From: an uncultured Aquimarina sp.
GTDB taxonomy: Bacteria; Bacteroidota; Bacteroidia; Flavobacteriales; Flavobacteriaceae
Direction: 5' to 3'
Assembly: GCA_947498775.1 (NCBI GenBank)
Contig: CANMLL010000010.1
Span: 62,001-126,000, forward strand
Length of the DNA stretch: 64,000 bases
Of the stretch, positions 1 to 8,642 are shown in pieces (position 1 is the first letter of the stretch; each line of letters begins with the position of its first letter). The translations under genes and the position numbers were made by a program. The notes under the pieces are model-generated. The model saw only the letters and a program-made list of their open reading frames with translations, had not been told where the DNA came from and made no database searches.

Positions 1-2043
1 AGCATGGGTGCCATTGTTGGAGCCTTATATGCCTCTGGATACCGCGCTCAGGAGCTGGACTCTATTTTTAGATCTGTAGATTTTGACACCTTTATTCAGG
101 ATTTGTTGCCAAGAGATGCAAAAACTTTTTATGAACGGGAAGACTCTGAAAAATATGCCTTAACGTTGCCTTTTGATAATTTTAAAATAGGCCTCCCAAA
201 GGGTTTATCTAAAGGCCAAAACTTTTATAACCAATTTTCCAGATTTACGGCGCATGTAAACGATATTAACGATTTTGACGACCTTCCGATACCCTTTTTC
301 TGTATGGCTACCAATATTGAAACCGGGCAACAAGTTCTTCTTGACAGAGGATACTTACCCGAAGCTGTAGCGGCAAGTGGAGCTTTGCCTTCAATTTTTA
401 GTCCTGTAGAAATAAACGGAGTTTTAATGACCGATGGAGGTGTAGCAAACAATTATCCTGTGAAAGAAATTAAAGAAAAAGGTGCCGAAATTGTAATAGG
501 TATCGACGTTCAGGATAGTTTAATATCTAAGGAGGAACTAAATTCGGTGACCAATATTATGCTGCAGATCAGTAATTTCAGAACTTTTAATGCTATGAAG
601 GATAAGGTTTTAGAGACTGATGTTTATATAAAACCATCGATTATGGATTTTTCGGTAATGTCATTCGCCCGTGCCGATGAAATTATAAAAAGCGGTGAAA
701 AAGCGGCAGCTTCTAATTATAAACGACTGAAAGAGATCGCACAACATCAGAAACCTTCAGAAGCAAGAGAAGAAGTTCCTGAAAATTCTGAAACAATATT
801 AATAAGTAACTTATCTATAACCGGAAACAAAAGGTACACAAGAGCCTATATTAGAGGAAAATTAAAACTGAAAATACCAAGAGTTACTACCTATGAAAGA
901 CTGAATGAGGGTATTAATAACCTATCGGCAACAGGAAACTTTGATCGTGTAAGTCATCGATTGGTAGATAATGGCGAAGGTAAAGAGCTGATACTTAATG
1001 TTAAAGAAAGTGAAAACAAAATGTTATTACGTTTTGCTTTGCACTATGATGATTTGTATCAAACCGCAGCTTTGGTAAATGTAACTAGAAAAAGCTTGTT
1101 GTTTAATAATGATGTTCTTTCGCTAGATGTGGCACTTGGTGATAATATCAGATACAATGTAGATTATTACATCGATAAGGGTTTTTACTGGAGTACAGGA
1201 TTAAAATACAGCTATACCAACTTTAAGAAAGATTTTGATTTTGATTTTATAGGTCAGTTTGGAGAAATCCCAGATTTAGACATCAATACTATTGATGTTA
1301 ACTATACAGATTTTAATGCACAGGTATATGCCGAAACGCTGCTCAATCAAACCTTTTCGGTTGGTTTAGGAGCAGAGTATAAAAGACTGCGTATTATTTC
1401 TGAAACCTTTGGAGAGGATGAAAACCAGATTCCGCGAACTGTTTTTGATGATAGTGATTATTGGAGTGCCTTTGGATATTTTAAATTTGATACTTACGAC
1501 AATAAATATTTTCCAAAGCGAGGAATAGTATTCGAGGGCGATATACATACCTATCTTTTTTCTTCAGATTTTACCAATAGTTTTGATGAATTTTCGATCG
1601 CCAAAGCTCATCTGGGTTATGCAAGACCACTATTTCAAAATGCATCGATGAATATTAGTTTTGAGGCAGGCACTAAAATCGGAAATAACGCAGTTAACTC
1701 TCTCGACTTTTTACTTGGTGGATTTGGAGCAAGAACGATTAATAATTTTATTCCTTTCTATGGATATGATTTTTTATCCATCGCAGGTCAAAGTTTTATG
1801 AAAGGTTTGATAACTGTTGATTATGAAATTTTCAAAAAAAATCACATCAATGCTTCTGCTAACTTCGCTAATGTAGGCAATAAATTATTCAGTACGGGAA
1901 GATGGTTTGAAAATCCTGACTTTACAGGGTATGCTTTGGGATATGGCCTGGACACTTTTGCAGGTCCAATACAGGTTAAATATTCCTATTCACCCGAAAT
2001 AGAAGAAAGTAACTGGTTCTTTAGTGTTGGTTTTTGGTTTTAA
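1..2043 (+). CDS. Patatin-like phospholipase with Omp85-type barrel (5' partial)
   Basis: The reading frame is open from base 1. The first codon (AGC) gives Ser followed by MGAIVGALYASGY, the nucleophile-elbow region (GxSxG) of patatin phospholipases, so the catalytic serine is the first visible residue and only the N-terminal part is missing. The partner aspartate lies in the DGG motif near residue 143. After the lipase domain come a POTRA-like segment (about residues 262-335) and a long beta-rich C-terminal domain ending in VGFWF, as in Omp85/surface-antigen barrels. This lipase-POTRA-barrel order is typical of Bacteroidetes proteins related to type Vd autotransporters (PlpD), so an outer-membrane location with the lipase domain as passenger is likely. 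The substrate is unknown. The domain assignment is firm; export of the lipase domain is inference. Confidence 0.88.
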   Translation, partial: SMGAIVGALYASGYRAQELDSIFRSVDFDTFIQDLLPRDAKTFYEREDSEKYALTLPFDNFKIGLPKGLSKGQNFYNQFSRFTAHVNDINDFDDLPIPFFCMATNIETGQQVLLDRGYLPEAVAASGALPSIFSPVEINGVLMTDGGVANNYPVKEIKEKGAEIVIGIDVQDSLISKEELNSVTNIMLQISNFRTFNAMKDKVLETDVYIKPSIMDFSVMSFARADEIIKSGEKAAASNYKRLKEIAQHQKPSEAREEVPENSETILISNLSITGNKRYTRAYIRGKLKLKIPRVTTYERLNEGINNLSATGNFDRVSHRLVDNGEGKELILNVKESENKMLLRFALHYDDLYQTAALVNVTRKSLLFNNDVLSLDVALGDNIRYNVDYYIDKGFYWSTGLKYSYTNFKKDFDFDFIGQFGEIPDLDINTIDVNYTDFNAQVYAETLLNQTFSVGLGAEYKRLRIISETFGEDENQIPRTVFDDSDYWSAFGYFKFDTYDNKYFPKRGIVFEGDIHTYLFSSDFTNSFDEFSIAKAHLGYARPLFQNASMNISFEAGTKIGNNAVNSLDFLLGGFGARTINNFIPFYGYDFLSIAGQSFMKGLITVDYEIFKKNHINASANFANVGNKLFSTGRWFENPDFTGYALGYGLDTFAGPIQVKYSYSPEIEESNWFFSVGFWF

Positions 2044-2387
2044 TAGCAAGAACTCGTTTAAACTTTTCGCCTTCAGACAAAAAGTCTAAATGAGTTCCAA
2101 ATGAAAAAAGAGAGCAGAGCAGAGCAAAGAAAATAGATAAAGAAGCATCTAAAACCCTCTATTAATCCTATAATCATCGATCCAAGGACTACAAAATCTA
2201 TAATTTTTTCTCTTTCATCTTTTCTCCTTAATAATAGAAATATTTCCGATATTTGTAATATTATGAACTTGTTTTGGCAGGATTTATTACTACTATTACA
2301 TTACCTTATCAAACGTAATCCGGAATAAGGTAGATTTGATATTCATTATTTTTAAAAAGTAGTTAATCTTTTAAATCTTAAATAATC
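2044..2387. other. Intergenic region upstream of hmgA
   Basis: This stretch of 344 bases has no credible ORF. Just after the patatin stop there is a weak imperfect inverted repeat (aactcgttta near 2050 with taaatgagtt near 2085), too loose to call a terminator. Further on is a run of agagc repeats near 2110. A sequence resembling a Bacteroidetes -7 box (GATATTTG, near 2248) could serve hmgA but deviates from TAnnTTTG in its first base. Confidence 0.4.
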
Positions 2388-3545
2388 ATGCCTTTTTATC
2401 ATACATTAGGAAAAATCCCTCATAAACGTCATACCATCTTTAAAAAACCAGATGGAAGCCTATATTATGAGCAATTGTTTGGCACTATTGGTTTTGATGG
2501 GATGTCTACCAATATGTATCATTGTCATAGACCCACCCAAGTAAAAGAAATTAAAGGGAATTATAGCGTTGCACCCAAAATTGCCATTGGAAATAACATT
2601 AAATCCTATCGATTTCACGGTTTCAAAGTCAATCCTGAAAAAGACTATTTACAAAGCAGAAAAAATGTTTTAACCAATAGTGATGTAAGTATTATACTAT
2701 CTGCTCCGCAAGAATCAACATCTGATTATTTTTATAAAAATACCGATGCAGACGAATTGATTTTTGTGCATCGGGGTAGTGGTAAATTTAGAAGTCATCT
2801 TGGCAATCTTGACTTTAAATATGGGGACTATATTTTAATCCCTAGAGGAACTATTTATAAACTAGATTTTGATACAGGTGATAATCGATTGTTTATAGTA
2901 GAGTCAAGAAGACCAATCTATACTCCCAAAAGATATCGCAACTGGTTTGGGCAATTGTTAGAACATTCACCATTTTGTGAGCGTGATCTTAGAGCTCCAC
3001 ACGAATTAGAAACTAATGATGAAAAAGGTGATTTTTTGATCAAAGTAAAAAAACAAGATGAGATTTTTGATATGATTTATGCTACGCATCCTTTTGATGT
3101 TGTTGGTTATGATGGGTTTAATTTCCCGTATGCATTTTCGATTCATGATTTTGAACCGATAACCGGGAGAGTACATCAACCACCTCCAGTACATCAGACT
3201 TTTGAAACCGATGCTTTTGTAGTTTGTTCTTTTGTTCCTAGATTATACGACTATCATCCAGACGCCATACCGGCCCCATATAATCATAGTAATATAGATA
3301 GTGATGAGGTTTTATACTATGTAGATGGGGATTTTATGAGCAGAAATGATATTGATGCAGGGCATATTTCTTTACACCCCGCAGGAATACCACATGGGCC
3401 ACATCCTGGAGCTGTAGAAAGAAGTATTGGACAAACCGAGACTGATGAGTTGGCCGTAATGGTAGATACTTTTAAACCGTTAATGGTGACCGAAGAAGCC
3501 ATGAAAATAGCTGATGAAGATTATCACAAATCTTGGTTAGCATAG
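2388..3545 (+). CDS. hmgA: Homogentisate 1,2-dioxygenase
   Basis: This enzyme opens the homogentisate ring to maleylacetoacetate in cytoplasmic tyrosine and phenylalanine catabolism, using Fe(II). The protein (385 aa) is the shorter bacterial form. It has an N-terminal cupin-like half (HRGSGKFRSHLGNL near 128-141) and a C-terminal half with the conserved stretch YNHSNIDSDEVLYYVDG. Probable iron ligands by comparison with the family are H300, E307 and H336. hppD, for the preceding step, lies 560 bp downstream on the same strand, so the two genes were presumably one catabolic unit now separated by a four-helix-bundle gene. Fumarylacetoacetase is not in the window. Confidence 0.96.
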   Translation: MPFYHTLGKIPHKRHTIFKKPDGSLYYEQLFGTIGFDGMSTNMYHCHRPTQVKEIKGNYSVAPKIAIGNNIKSYRFHGFKVNPEKDYLQSRKNVLTNSDVSIILSAPQESTSDYFYKNTDADELIFVHRGSGKFRSHLGNLDFKYGDYILIPRGTIYKLDFDTGDNRLFIVESRRPIYTPKRYRNWFGQLLEHSPFCERDLRAPHELETNDEKGDFLIKVKKQDEIFDMIYATHPFDVVGYDGFNFPYAFSIHDFEPITGRVHQPPPVHQTFETDAFVVCSFVPRLYDYHPDAIPAPYNHSNIDSDEVLYYVDGDFMSRNDIDAGHISLHPAGIPHGPHPGAVERSIGQTETDELAVMVDTFKPLMVTEEAMKIADEDYHKSWLA

Positions 3546-3563
3546 TCAATGAGAGAATTGGGG

Positions 3564-3574
3564 AATGAGAAAAT
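3564..3574. repeat. Left arm of inverted repeat around the four-helix-bundle gene
   Basis: The 11-mer AATGAGAAAAT here is perfectly repeated in inverse orientation at 4063-4073 (ATTTTCTCATT), on the far side of the small gene at 3598-3981. The right flank also carries two direct copies of ATTATCTAATTA (about 4071-4100). The arms are short and AT-rich, so chance cannot be excluded. A similar arrangement around the second small IVS-type gene in this window (49467-49897) makes it worth recording. Confidence 0.45.
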
Positions 3575-3597
3575 TAGAAAATCTTCAAAATACTGAA

Positions 3598-3981
3598 ATG
3601 ACTTTTAACGAAAAATATAAAAACAATATAATTTTAATTAAAAGCTTTGATTTTGCTATCAATATTGTAAAATATACAGAACAACTAGAGTCTTTAAGAA
3701 AATACGTCATAGCTAAACAACTTCTGAAATCCGGAACTTCAATAGGGGCTAATATAAAAGAGGCTCAAAATGCAGAAAGTAAAAAGGATTTCATTCATAA
3801 AATGAAGATCGCTATAAAGGAGGCTGACGAGACTGAATATTGGTTACACCTTTGTAATTCGATTAAAGAATATCCTGATTGTAGTCAATTACTGATAAAT
3901 TTAGAAGAGATTGTTAAAATTTTGAACAAAATTATAAGCTCTTCAGTGAAATCAATATACAATTACAAAAATGTTAAATAA
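3598..3981 (+). CDS. Four-helix bundle protein (23S rRNA intervening-sequence / S23 family)
   Basis: The protein is small, all-alpha and lysine- and glutamate-rich. It carries the family signature LLKSGTSIGANIKEAQNAES followed by a helix with DETEYWL. The family was first seen in intervening sequences of 23S rRNA genes but is scattered widely in Bacteroidetes chromosomes; the molecular function is unknown. I place the start at the ATG giving MTFNEKYKNN, which matches the usual N-terminus of the family. An upstream in-frame ATG at 3565 would add 11 residues but lies inside an inverted-repeat arm. The gene sits between hmgA and hppD and splits an otherwise expected catabolic pair, which suggests insertion. 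Confidence 0.85.
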   Translation: MTFNEKYKNNIILIKSFDFAINIVKYTEQLESLRKYVIAKQLLKSGTSIGANIKEAQNAESKKDFIHKMKIAIKEADETEYWLHLCNSIKEYPDCSQLLINLEEIVKILNKIISSSVKSIYNYKNVK

Positions 3982-4062
3982 TAGGATTGATATAACTCCT
4001 CATTTGAGAGCGATGTGGTAATTTCTTATTTAAGATTATACCACAATTTATCTATAGAGAAC

Positions 4063-4073
4063 ATTTTCTCATT
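4063..4073. repeat. Right arm of inverted repeat around the four-helix-bundle gene
   Basis: The sequence ATTTTCTCATT is the exact inverse of 3564-3574. It is followed by two direct repeats of ATTATCTAATTA just before hppD. Confidence 0.45.
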
Positions 4074-4106
4074 ATCTAATTAACACATTATCTAATTATC
4101 AATATT

Positions 4107-5246
4107 ATGTCAACCAATATAACACCTCAGGATTTAGAAAAAGTAGTTCCGCAAGCAGAAGATTTTTTACCACTTTTAGGAACCGATTATGTAGAACTTT
4201 ATGTAGGCAATGCCAAACAGGCAGCCTATTATTACCAGACTGCATGGGGGTTTCAGCCTATTGCTTATGCCGGGCTGGAAACTGGGCGAAAAGATAGCGT
4301 CTCCTATGTACTACAACAAGATAAAATAAGACTAGTGCTTACTTCTCCCCTTCAACCCGATGGAGATATCAATAAACATATCAATGCACATGGAGATGGT
4401 GTAAAAGTAGTAGCTCTTTGGGTAGATGATGCTACAAAAAGTTATGAAGAAACTATAAAACGCGGTGCCAAATCGTACATGAAACCTACTGTTGAAGAAG
4501 ATAAACATGGAAAAGTAGTGTTTTCAGGAATCCACACGTATGGTGAAACTGTGCACATTTTTGTTGAAAGAAAAAATTATAACGGTACTTTTTTACCAGG
4601 ATACATGGCCTGGAACAAACCCTATAAAACAAAATCTACCGGTCTAAAATATATTGATCATATGGTAGGAAATGTAGGATGGAATGAAATGAATAAATGG
4701 TGCGAGTTTTATGCCAAAGTAATGGGATTTGCACAATTAGTCTCTTTTGACGACAAGGACATTTCTACAGAGTATACTGCCCTAATGAGTAAAGTGATGA
4801 GTAATGGCAATGGTCGAATTAAATTTCCTATAAACGAACCTGCAGAGGGAAGAAAAAAATCCCAGATCGAAGAATATATCGATTTCTATAACGGAGCTGG
4901 TGTACAGCACATGGCATTGTCTACCGATAATATTATTGAAACAGTTTCTGAGCTTCAAAACAGAGGAGTGGAATTTCTCAACGTTCCTGCTAGTTATTAT
5001 GAAACAGTTTTAGATAGAGTGGGTAACATTGATGAAGATCTTGAGCCATTAAGAGATCTAGGAATTCTAATCGATCGCGATGATGAAGGATATCTTCTTC
5101 AAATTTTTACCAAACCTGTTTTGGATCGACCAACAATGTTTTTTGAAATCATTCAACGCAAAGGAGCACAATCCTTTGGAAAAGGTAATTTTAAAGCATT
5201 GTTTGAAGCAATAGAACGAGAACAGGAACAAAGAGGAACCTTATAA
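4107..5246 (+). CDS. hppD: 4-hydroxyphenylpyruvate dioxygenase
   Basis: The enzyme converts 4-hydroxyphenylpyruvate to homogentisate, the substrate of the upstream dioxygenase. The protein (379 aa) has the two-half vicinal-oxygen-chelate fold. The catalytic C-terminal half supplies the iron facial triad, by family comparison H185 (KYIDHMVGN), H268 (GAGVQHMALST) and E347 (MFFEIIQRKG). The C-terminal helix with QSFGKGNFKALFEAIE, which closes the active site, is intact. Length and motifs are ordinary for Flavobacteriaceae. A near-consensus promoter for another transcript begins about 110 bp downstream. Confidence 0.96.
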   Translation: MSTNITPQDLEKVVPQAEDFLPLLGTDYVELYVGNAKQAAYYYQTAWGFQPIAYAGLETGRKDSVSYVLQQDKIRLVLTSPLQPDGDINKHINAHGDGVKVVALWVDDATKSYEETIKRGAKSYMKPTVEEDKHGKVVFSGIHTYGETVHIFVERKNYNGTFLPGYMAWNKPYKTKSTGLKYIDHMVGNVGWNEMNKWCEFYAKVMGFAQLVSFDDKDISTEYTALMSKVMSNGNGRIKFPINEPAEGRKKSQIEEYIDFYNGAGVQHMALSTDNIIETVSELQNRGVEFLNVPASYYETVLDRVGNIDEDLEPLRDLGILIDRDDEGYLLQIFTKPVLDRPTMFFEIIQRKGAQSFGKGNFKALFEAIEREQEQRGTL

Positions 5247-5358
5247 ATTTACAATTTAATAATTCACAAATAACCTTGTTAAAGTGTTACTTTTATTGAA
5301 CTATTGTAATTATTTATATAAGTTTTTGTTAAAATTCATAATAAAAAAACGTTTTCGA

Positions 5359-5389
5359 TTGATAATTATTCAAAAAAAGTTCATATTTG
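5359..5389 (+). promoter_or_regulatory. Promoter for a possible small RNA
   Basis: TTG at 5359-5361, a 20-base spacer and CATATTTG at 5382-5389 match the Bacteroidetes vegetative promoter TTG-N19-20-TAnnTTTG with one deviation (C for the first T). Transcription would start near 5396. Confidence 0.5.
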
Positions 5390-5395
5390 CAAAGT

Positions 5396-5503
5396 AAGTG
5401 GGGTGGTTACCGCTTATATCTAAAACAATAATTATTCTCATAATTTAAGTTTTTAGTTGGTTAATAAAAGTAAAAAAAGAGAGCTGTGGTGGCTCTCTTT
5501 TTT
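5396..5503 (+). ncRNA. Candidate small RNA between hppD and the DUF3108 gene
   Basis: A near-consensus promoter (5359-5389) is followed about 110 bases later by a strong intrinsic terminator (5473-5503), and no ORF of useful size lies between. The presumed 5' end can fold: AAGTGG near 5396-5401 pairs with CCGCTT near 5410-5415, with one G-U pair. I do not recognise an Rfam family. The alternatives are a leader/attenuator for the gene at 5630, or simply the hppD terminator with a chance promoter upstream of it. The function is unknown. Confidence 0.4.
5473..5503 (+). terminator. Strong intrinsic terminator
   Basis: A perfect 12-bp stem (AAAAAAGAGAGC at 5473-5484 with GCTCTCTTTTTT at 5492-5503) closes a 7-base loop, and the T-tract forms the end of the right arm. 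It ends the candidate sRNA and would also stop read-through from hppD. Confidence 0.85.
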
Positions 5504-5629
5504 GTTTACATTTTTATATTTGATAACAATAATCATTTTTTTCTCATTGTATTAAATAGTACTTTTGGAATAGATATTGCTAGCATATAAGCATTTACAA
5601 TTGCATCAAATAAATTAATGCTACATACC

Positions 5630-6409
5630 ATGAAGAAGATTTTTTTAATAGTATTTTTAATCTTATTTACTTATCCTGTTTTGGCACAAGATAACCATAG
5701 TGCTTTTGACTCTGGAGAATGGTTTAAGTTTAGAATTCACTATGGGGTTTTTACAGCAAGCTATGCCACATTAGAAGTCAAAGACGATATTATTGATAAT
5801 ATGCCCGTACACCATGTAATAGGCACTGGTAAATCTACTGGACTTTTAAGTTTATTCTTTAAAGTTGAAGACTATTATGAGACTTATATCGATAAAAATG
5901 AAGTTAAACCTTATCGTTTTATTCGAAAAATAAATGAAGGTGGGCATACAAAGGATATAGAGATCAATTTTGATTATACACAGAATGAGGCTCTGGTTTT
6001 CAATAAAAAATACAACACCAAAAAGAAATTTCCTATCAAATCAAATGTTCAGGATATGATGTCTTCTTTCTATTATTTAAGAAATAATATTAAAACGACT
6101 TCATTAAAAAAAGGTGACGAACAGTATGTAACTATGTTTTTTGACAATGAAAATTACCTTTTTAAGCTAAAATTCTTAGGAAGAGAAGTCATTAAAACCA
6201 AAATGGGTAAAATTGCATGTCTGAAATTTAGACCTTATGTCCAGGCAGATAGAATCTTTAAGGAAGAAGAAAGCATGACCGTTTGGGTAAGTGATGATGA
6301 TAATCGCATGCCAGTAAGGATAAAAGCCGACATATTAGTAGGATCAATAAAAGCTGATTTGGATGCATTTAAAGGTCTAAAACATCCATTTAAAATTATA
6401 ATAGATTAA
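5630..6409 (+). CDS. DUF3108 domain protein, exported
   Basis: A typical signal peptide (MKKIFLIVFLILFTYPVLAQ) is followed by the body of a DUF3108 protein, with the conserved features FKFRIHYGVFTASYA, NVQDMMSSFYYLRN and a C-terminal VGSIKADL segment. DUF3108 proteins are periplasmic or outer-membrane-associated beta-rich proteins of unknown biochemical role. I chose the ATG at 5630 rather than 5618 because it places the signal-peptide lysines at the N-terminus. A -7-like box TACTTTTG lies at 5560-5567. The stop overlaps the start of the tryptophan dioxygenase gene by one base (TAATG), which implies translational coupling. Confidence 0.85.
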   Translation: MKKIFLIVFLILFTYPVLAQDNHSAFDSGEWFKFRIHYGVFTASYATLEVKDDIIDNMPVHHVIGTGKSTGLLSLFFKVEDYYETYIDKNEVKPYRFIRKINEGGHTKDIEINFDYTQNEALVFNKKYNTKKKFPIKSNVQDMMSSFYYLRNNIKTTSLKKGDEQYVTMFFDNENYLFKLKFLGREVIKTKMGKIACLKFRPYVQADRIFKEEESMTVWVSDDDNRMPVRIKADILVGSIKADLDAFKGLKHPFKIIID

Positions 6410-7374
6410 TGGACGAACCCATAAAACCAGAGATTGCAGAAAAAATAAAGCAATTAGAGACAAAATTTAAAAATTCGGGCCAGAATCTTGGTTCTTATCT
6501 AGATGGCCTTCTTCATGATCGATATTTAACATATTGGGATTATATACACCTAGATACCCTTCTAAGTTTACAAATTCCGAGAACCCATTTTCCAGACGAA
6601 GAAATTTTTATTACCTATCACCAGATAACAGAGCTTTATTTTAAACTTATCATTCATGAATTAAAGCAAATTATAGATGACAAGTTACAAACTGCAAAAT
6701 TTTTCGCAGCAAAATTAGGTCGTGTAAATCGATATTTCAGAGTTTTAATCAACTCCTTTGATGTGATGATCAAAGGAATGGATCGAGATCAGTTTCTTAA
6801 ATACAGAATGTCATTATTACCAGCCAGTGGATTTCAATCTGTACAATTTAGATTGATTGAGATTTACGCTACTCCATTGTCCAATCTGGTTAATACCAAA
6901 GAAAGAGCTAAATTTTCTGAGCAAGATCCTCTTGAAGAAGTATTTGAGCATTTATACTGGAAATCTGGTGCTACGGATATAGAAACAGGAGAAAAAACAC
7001 TTACTTTAAAACAATTTGAATATCGATACACACCAAGAATGATGCGTATCGCAAAACAGGTACAACATAGCACAATCCATCATAAATACCTCGAACTCCC
7101 AGAAAAAGAGCAAAATAATGTGCACCTTATCGAAGCATTACGTACTTTTGACACCAATGTGAATATTAATTGGTTATTAATGCACATGGGTGCAGCCTTT
7201 AGATATCTTAATAAAGAAAAAGGCGAAGTTTTGGCCACCGGAGGAACAAATTGGAAAAAGTTTTTACCTCCTAGTTTTCAGAGAGTTATGTTTTTTCCTA
7301 ATCTTTGGAGTGACGAAGAAAAAGAAAGCTGGGGCCAGCAATGGGTTGCTCATCAATTTAATACCGCAAAATAA
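6409..7374 (+). CDS. Tryptophan 2,3-dioxygenase family protein
   Basis: This haem enzyme oxidises L-tryptophan to N-formylkynurenine, the first step of the kynurenine route. The family motif around the distal histidine (YHQITELYFKLIIHEL, H71) is present, as are a probable proximal haem ligand H259 (WLLMHMG) and the substrate-loop glycines in ATGGTNWKKFLPPS (276-289). The length (321 aa) is somewhat above the classical bacterial enzyme (about 280) but usual for the Bacteroidetes subgroup. The start codon overlaps the preceding stop by one base. No kynureninase or formamidase is in view, so the pathway assignment rests on the family alone. Confidence 0.9.
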   Translation: MDEPIKPEIAEKIKQLETKFKNSGQNLGSYLDGLLHDRYLTYWDYIHLDTLLSLQIPRTHFPDEEIFITYHQITELYFKLIIHELKQIIDDKLQTAKFFAAKLGRVNRYFRVLINSFDVMIKGMDRDQFLKYRMSLLPASGFQSVQFRLIEIYATPLSNLVNTKERAKFSEQDPLEEVFEHLYWKSGATDIETGEKTLTLKQFEYRYTPRMMRIAKQVQHSTIHHKYLELPEKEQNNVHLIEALRTFDTNVNINWLLMHMGAAFRYLNKEKGEVLATGGTNWKKFLPPSFQRVMFFPNLWSDEEKESWGQQWVAHQFNTAK

Positions 7375-7386
7375 AATAGTCGTCAG

Positions 7387-8640
7387 TTGAAGCAAATAGG
7401 TTACTTACTACTACTTGTGGTAGTATTATTTTCATGTAAAAAAGAAAAAAAAGCAGCAAAAGTTGTCGTTCCTGAAGTAATTAAGGAAGAAAAAGCACCT
7501 CCCATTATCAAGGAGTTTGGATATATCCTTGATCAATTCAAAGTGGTAAAGGACACTATCAAACCGGGCGATAGTTTTGGTGCAATTATGGATACTCATG
7601 GTATCAGCAGAGCCAGAGTGTTTGAAATCACCAACAAAATAAAAGACACCTTCAATGTGGCGCGTATTATGGCCGGAAAACCATACATGCTGCTTAAATC
7701 AAAAGATACTACAGAAAAAGCCCAGGTATTTGTTTATCAAAATAATAAAATAGACTATACCGTAATTGATTTTAGAGATAGTATCATTGCCAAAAAACGT
7801 AAAAAACCAGTAAAATTAGTCGAAAAAACAGCTTCTGGTGTTATTAACAGCAGCCTAATGCAGACTTTTGACGATATGAATCTTAATTTTCTGGTTGCCT
7901 ATAATATGGCCGATATTTATGCGTGGACCATAGATTTCACAAGACTTCAGGCAGGAGATCGGTTTAAAGTACTATATACAGAGAAATTTATAGATGATAC
8001 CATTCCTGCTGGGATTGATCAAGTTAAAGCTTCTTATTTTGAACATATAGGCAAACCCATCTACGCATTTAGGTTTCAAAACGATTCTGTACATGGGGTG
8101 ATTGATTATTTTGATGAAGAAGCCAATAATTTGCGTAGAGCGTTTCTAACCGCACCAGTAAAGTTTAGCAGAATTTCTTCTAGATACAATCTTAGGCGCA
8201 GAATAAAATATTATGGTAACAAAGTAAGGCCACATAGAGGAACAGACTTTGCTGCACCAATCGGAACCCCAATACTAGCAACTGCAGATGGTATTGTAAC
8301 CAAATCAGAACGCAGAGGAGGTAACGGAAAATATGTAAAAATAAGGCACAATGCCACCTATGACACCCAATACCTGCACATGAGTAGACAGGCCGTAAAA
8401 GTTGGTCAATTTGTACGACAAGGAGATGTTATTGGGTACATTGGTATGACAGGTAATACTGCCGGACCCCATGTTTGCTATAGGTTTTGGAAAAACGGAA
8501 GAGAGGTTGACCCATTTAAACAAGAGCTGCCTGCTTCAAAACCGCTGTCTGATAGTCTACGACCTAAATTTTTTACCTATATCGAACCAATTAAAGCAAC
8601 ACTAGACAGTATTCAATTTAAACCACAAGAAATTTTATAA
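7387..8640 (+). CDS. M23 family metallopeptidase lipoprotein (LytM domain)
   Basis: This is a predicted envelope peptidoglycan endopeptidase. A hydrophobic signal ends in the lipobox VLFSC (C17), followed by a lysine-rich linker. An N-terminal region of about 240 residues contains a LysM/OapA-like segment ([25 protein letters not shown]). The LytM domain covers about residues 258-375: HRGTD gives H283 and D287, YLHMS gives H331, and the final motif reads PHVCYRFW. Thus H362 is present, but the second histidine of the usual HxH zinc motif is Cys364. The start is TTG, because the same frame has the stop of the dioxygenase gene 15 bases upstream and no ATG precedes the signal peptide. It lies 12 bases after that gene and 2 bases before pgi. 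Confidence 0.88.
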   Translation: MKQIGYLLLLVVVLFSCKKEKKAAKVVVPEVIKEEKAPPIIKEFGYILDQFKVVKDTIKPGDSFGAIMDTHGISRARVFEITNKIKDTFNVARIMAGKPYMLLKSKDTTEKAQVFVYQNNKIDYTVIDFRDSIIAKKRKKPVKLVEKTASGVINSSLMQTFDDMNLNFLVAYNMADIYAWTIDFTRLQAGDRFKVLYTEKFIDDTIPAGIDQVKASYFEHIGKPIYAFRFQNDSVHGVIDYFDEEANNLRRAFLTAPVKFSRISSRYNLRRRIKYYGNKVRPHRGTDFAAPIGTPILATADGIVTKSERRGGNGKYVKIRHNATYDTQYLHMSRQAVKVGQFVRQGDVIGYIGMTGNTAGPHVCYRFWKNGREVDPFKQELPASKPLSDSLRPKFFTYIEPIKATLDSIQFKPQEIL

Positions 8641-8642
8641 CA

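Noticed and set aside
3982..4106. Direct repeats ATTATCTAATTA considered as a CRISPR or attachment site
   Set aside because: Only two short AT-rich copies with no spacer regularity; kept only as flanks of the four-helix-bundle gene.
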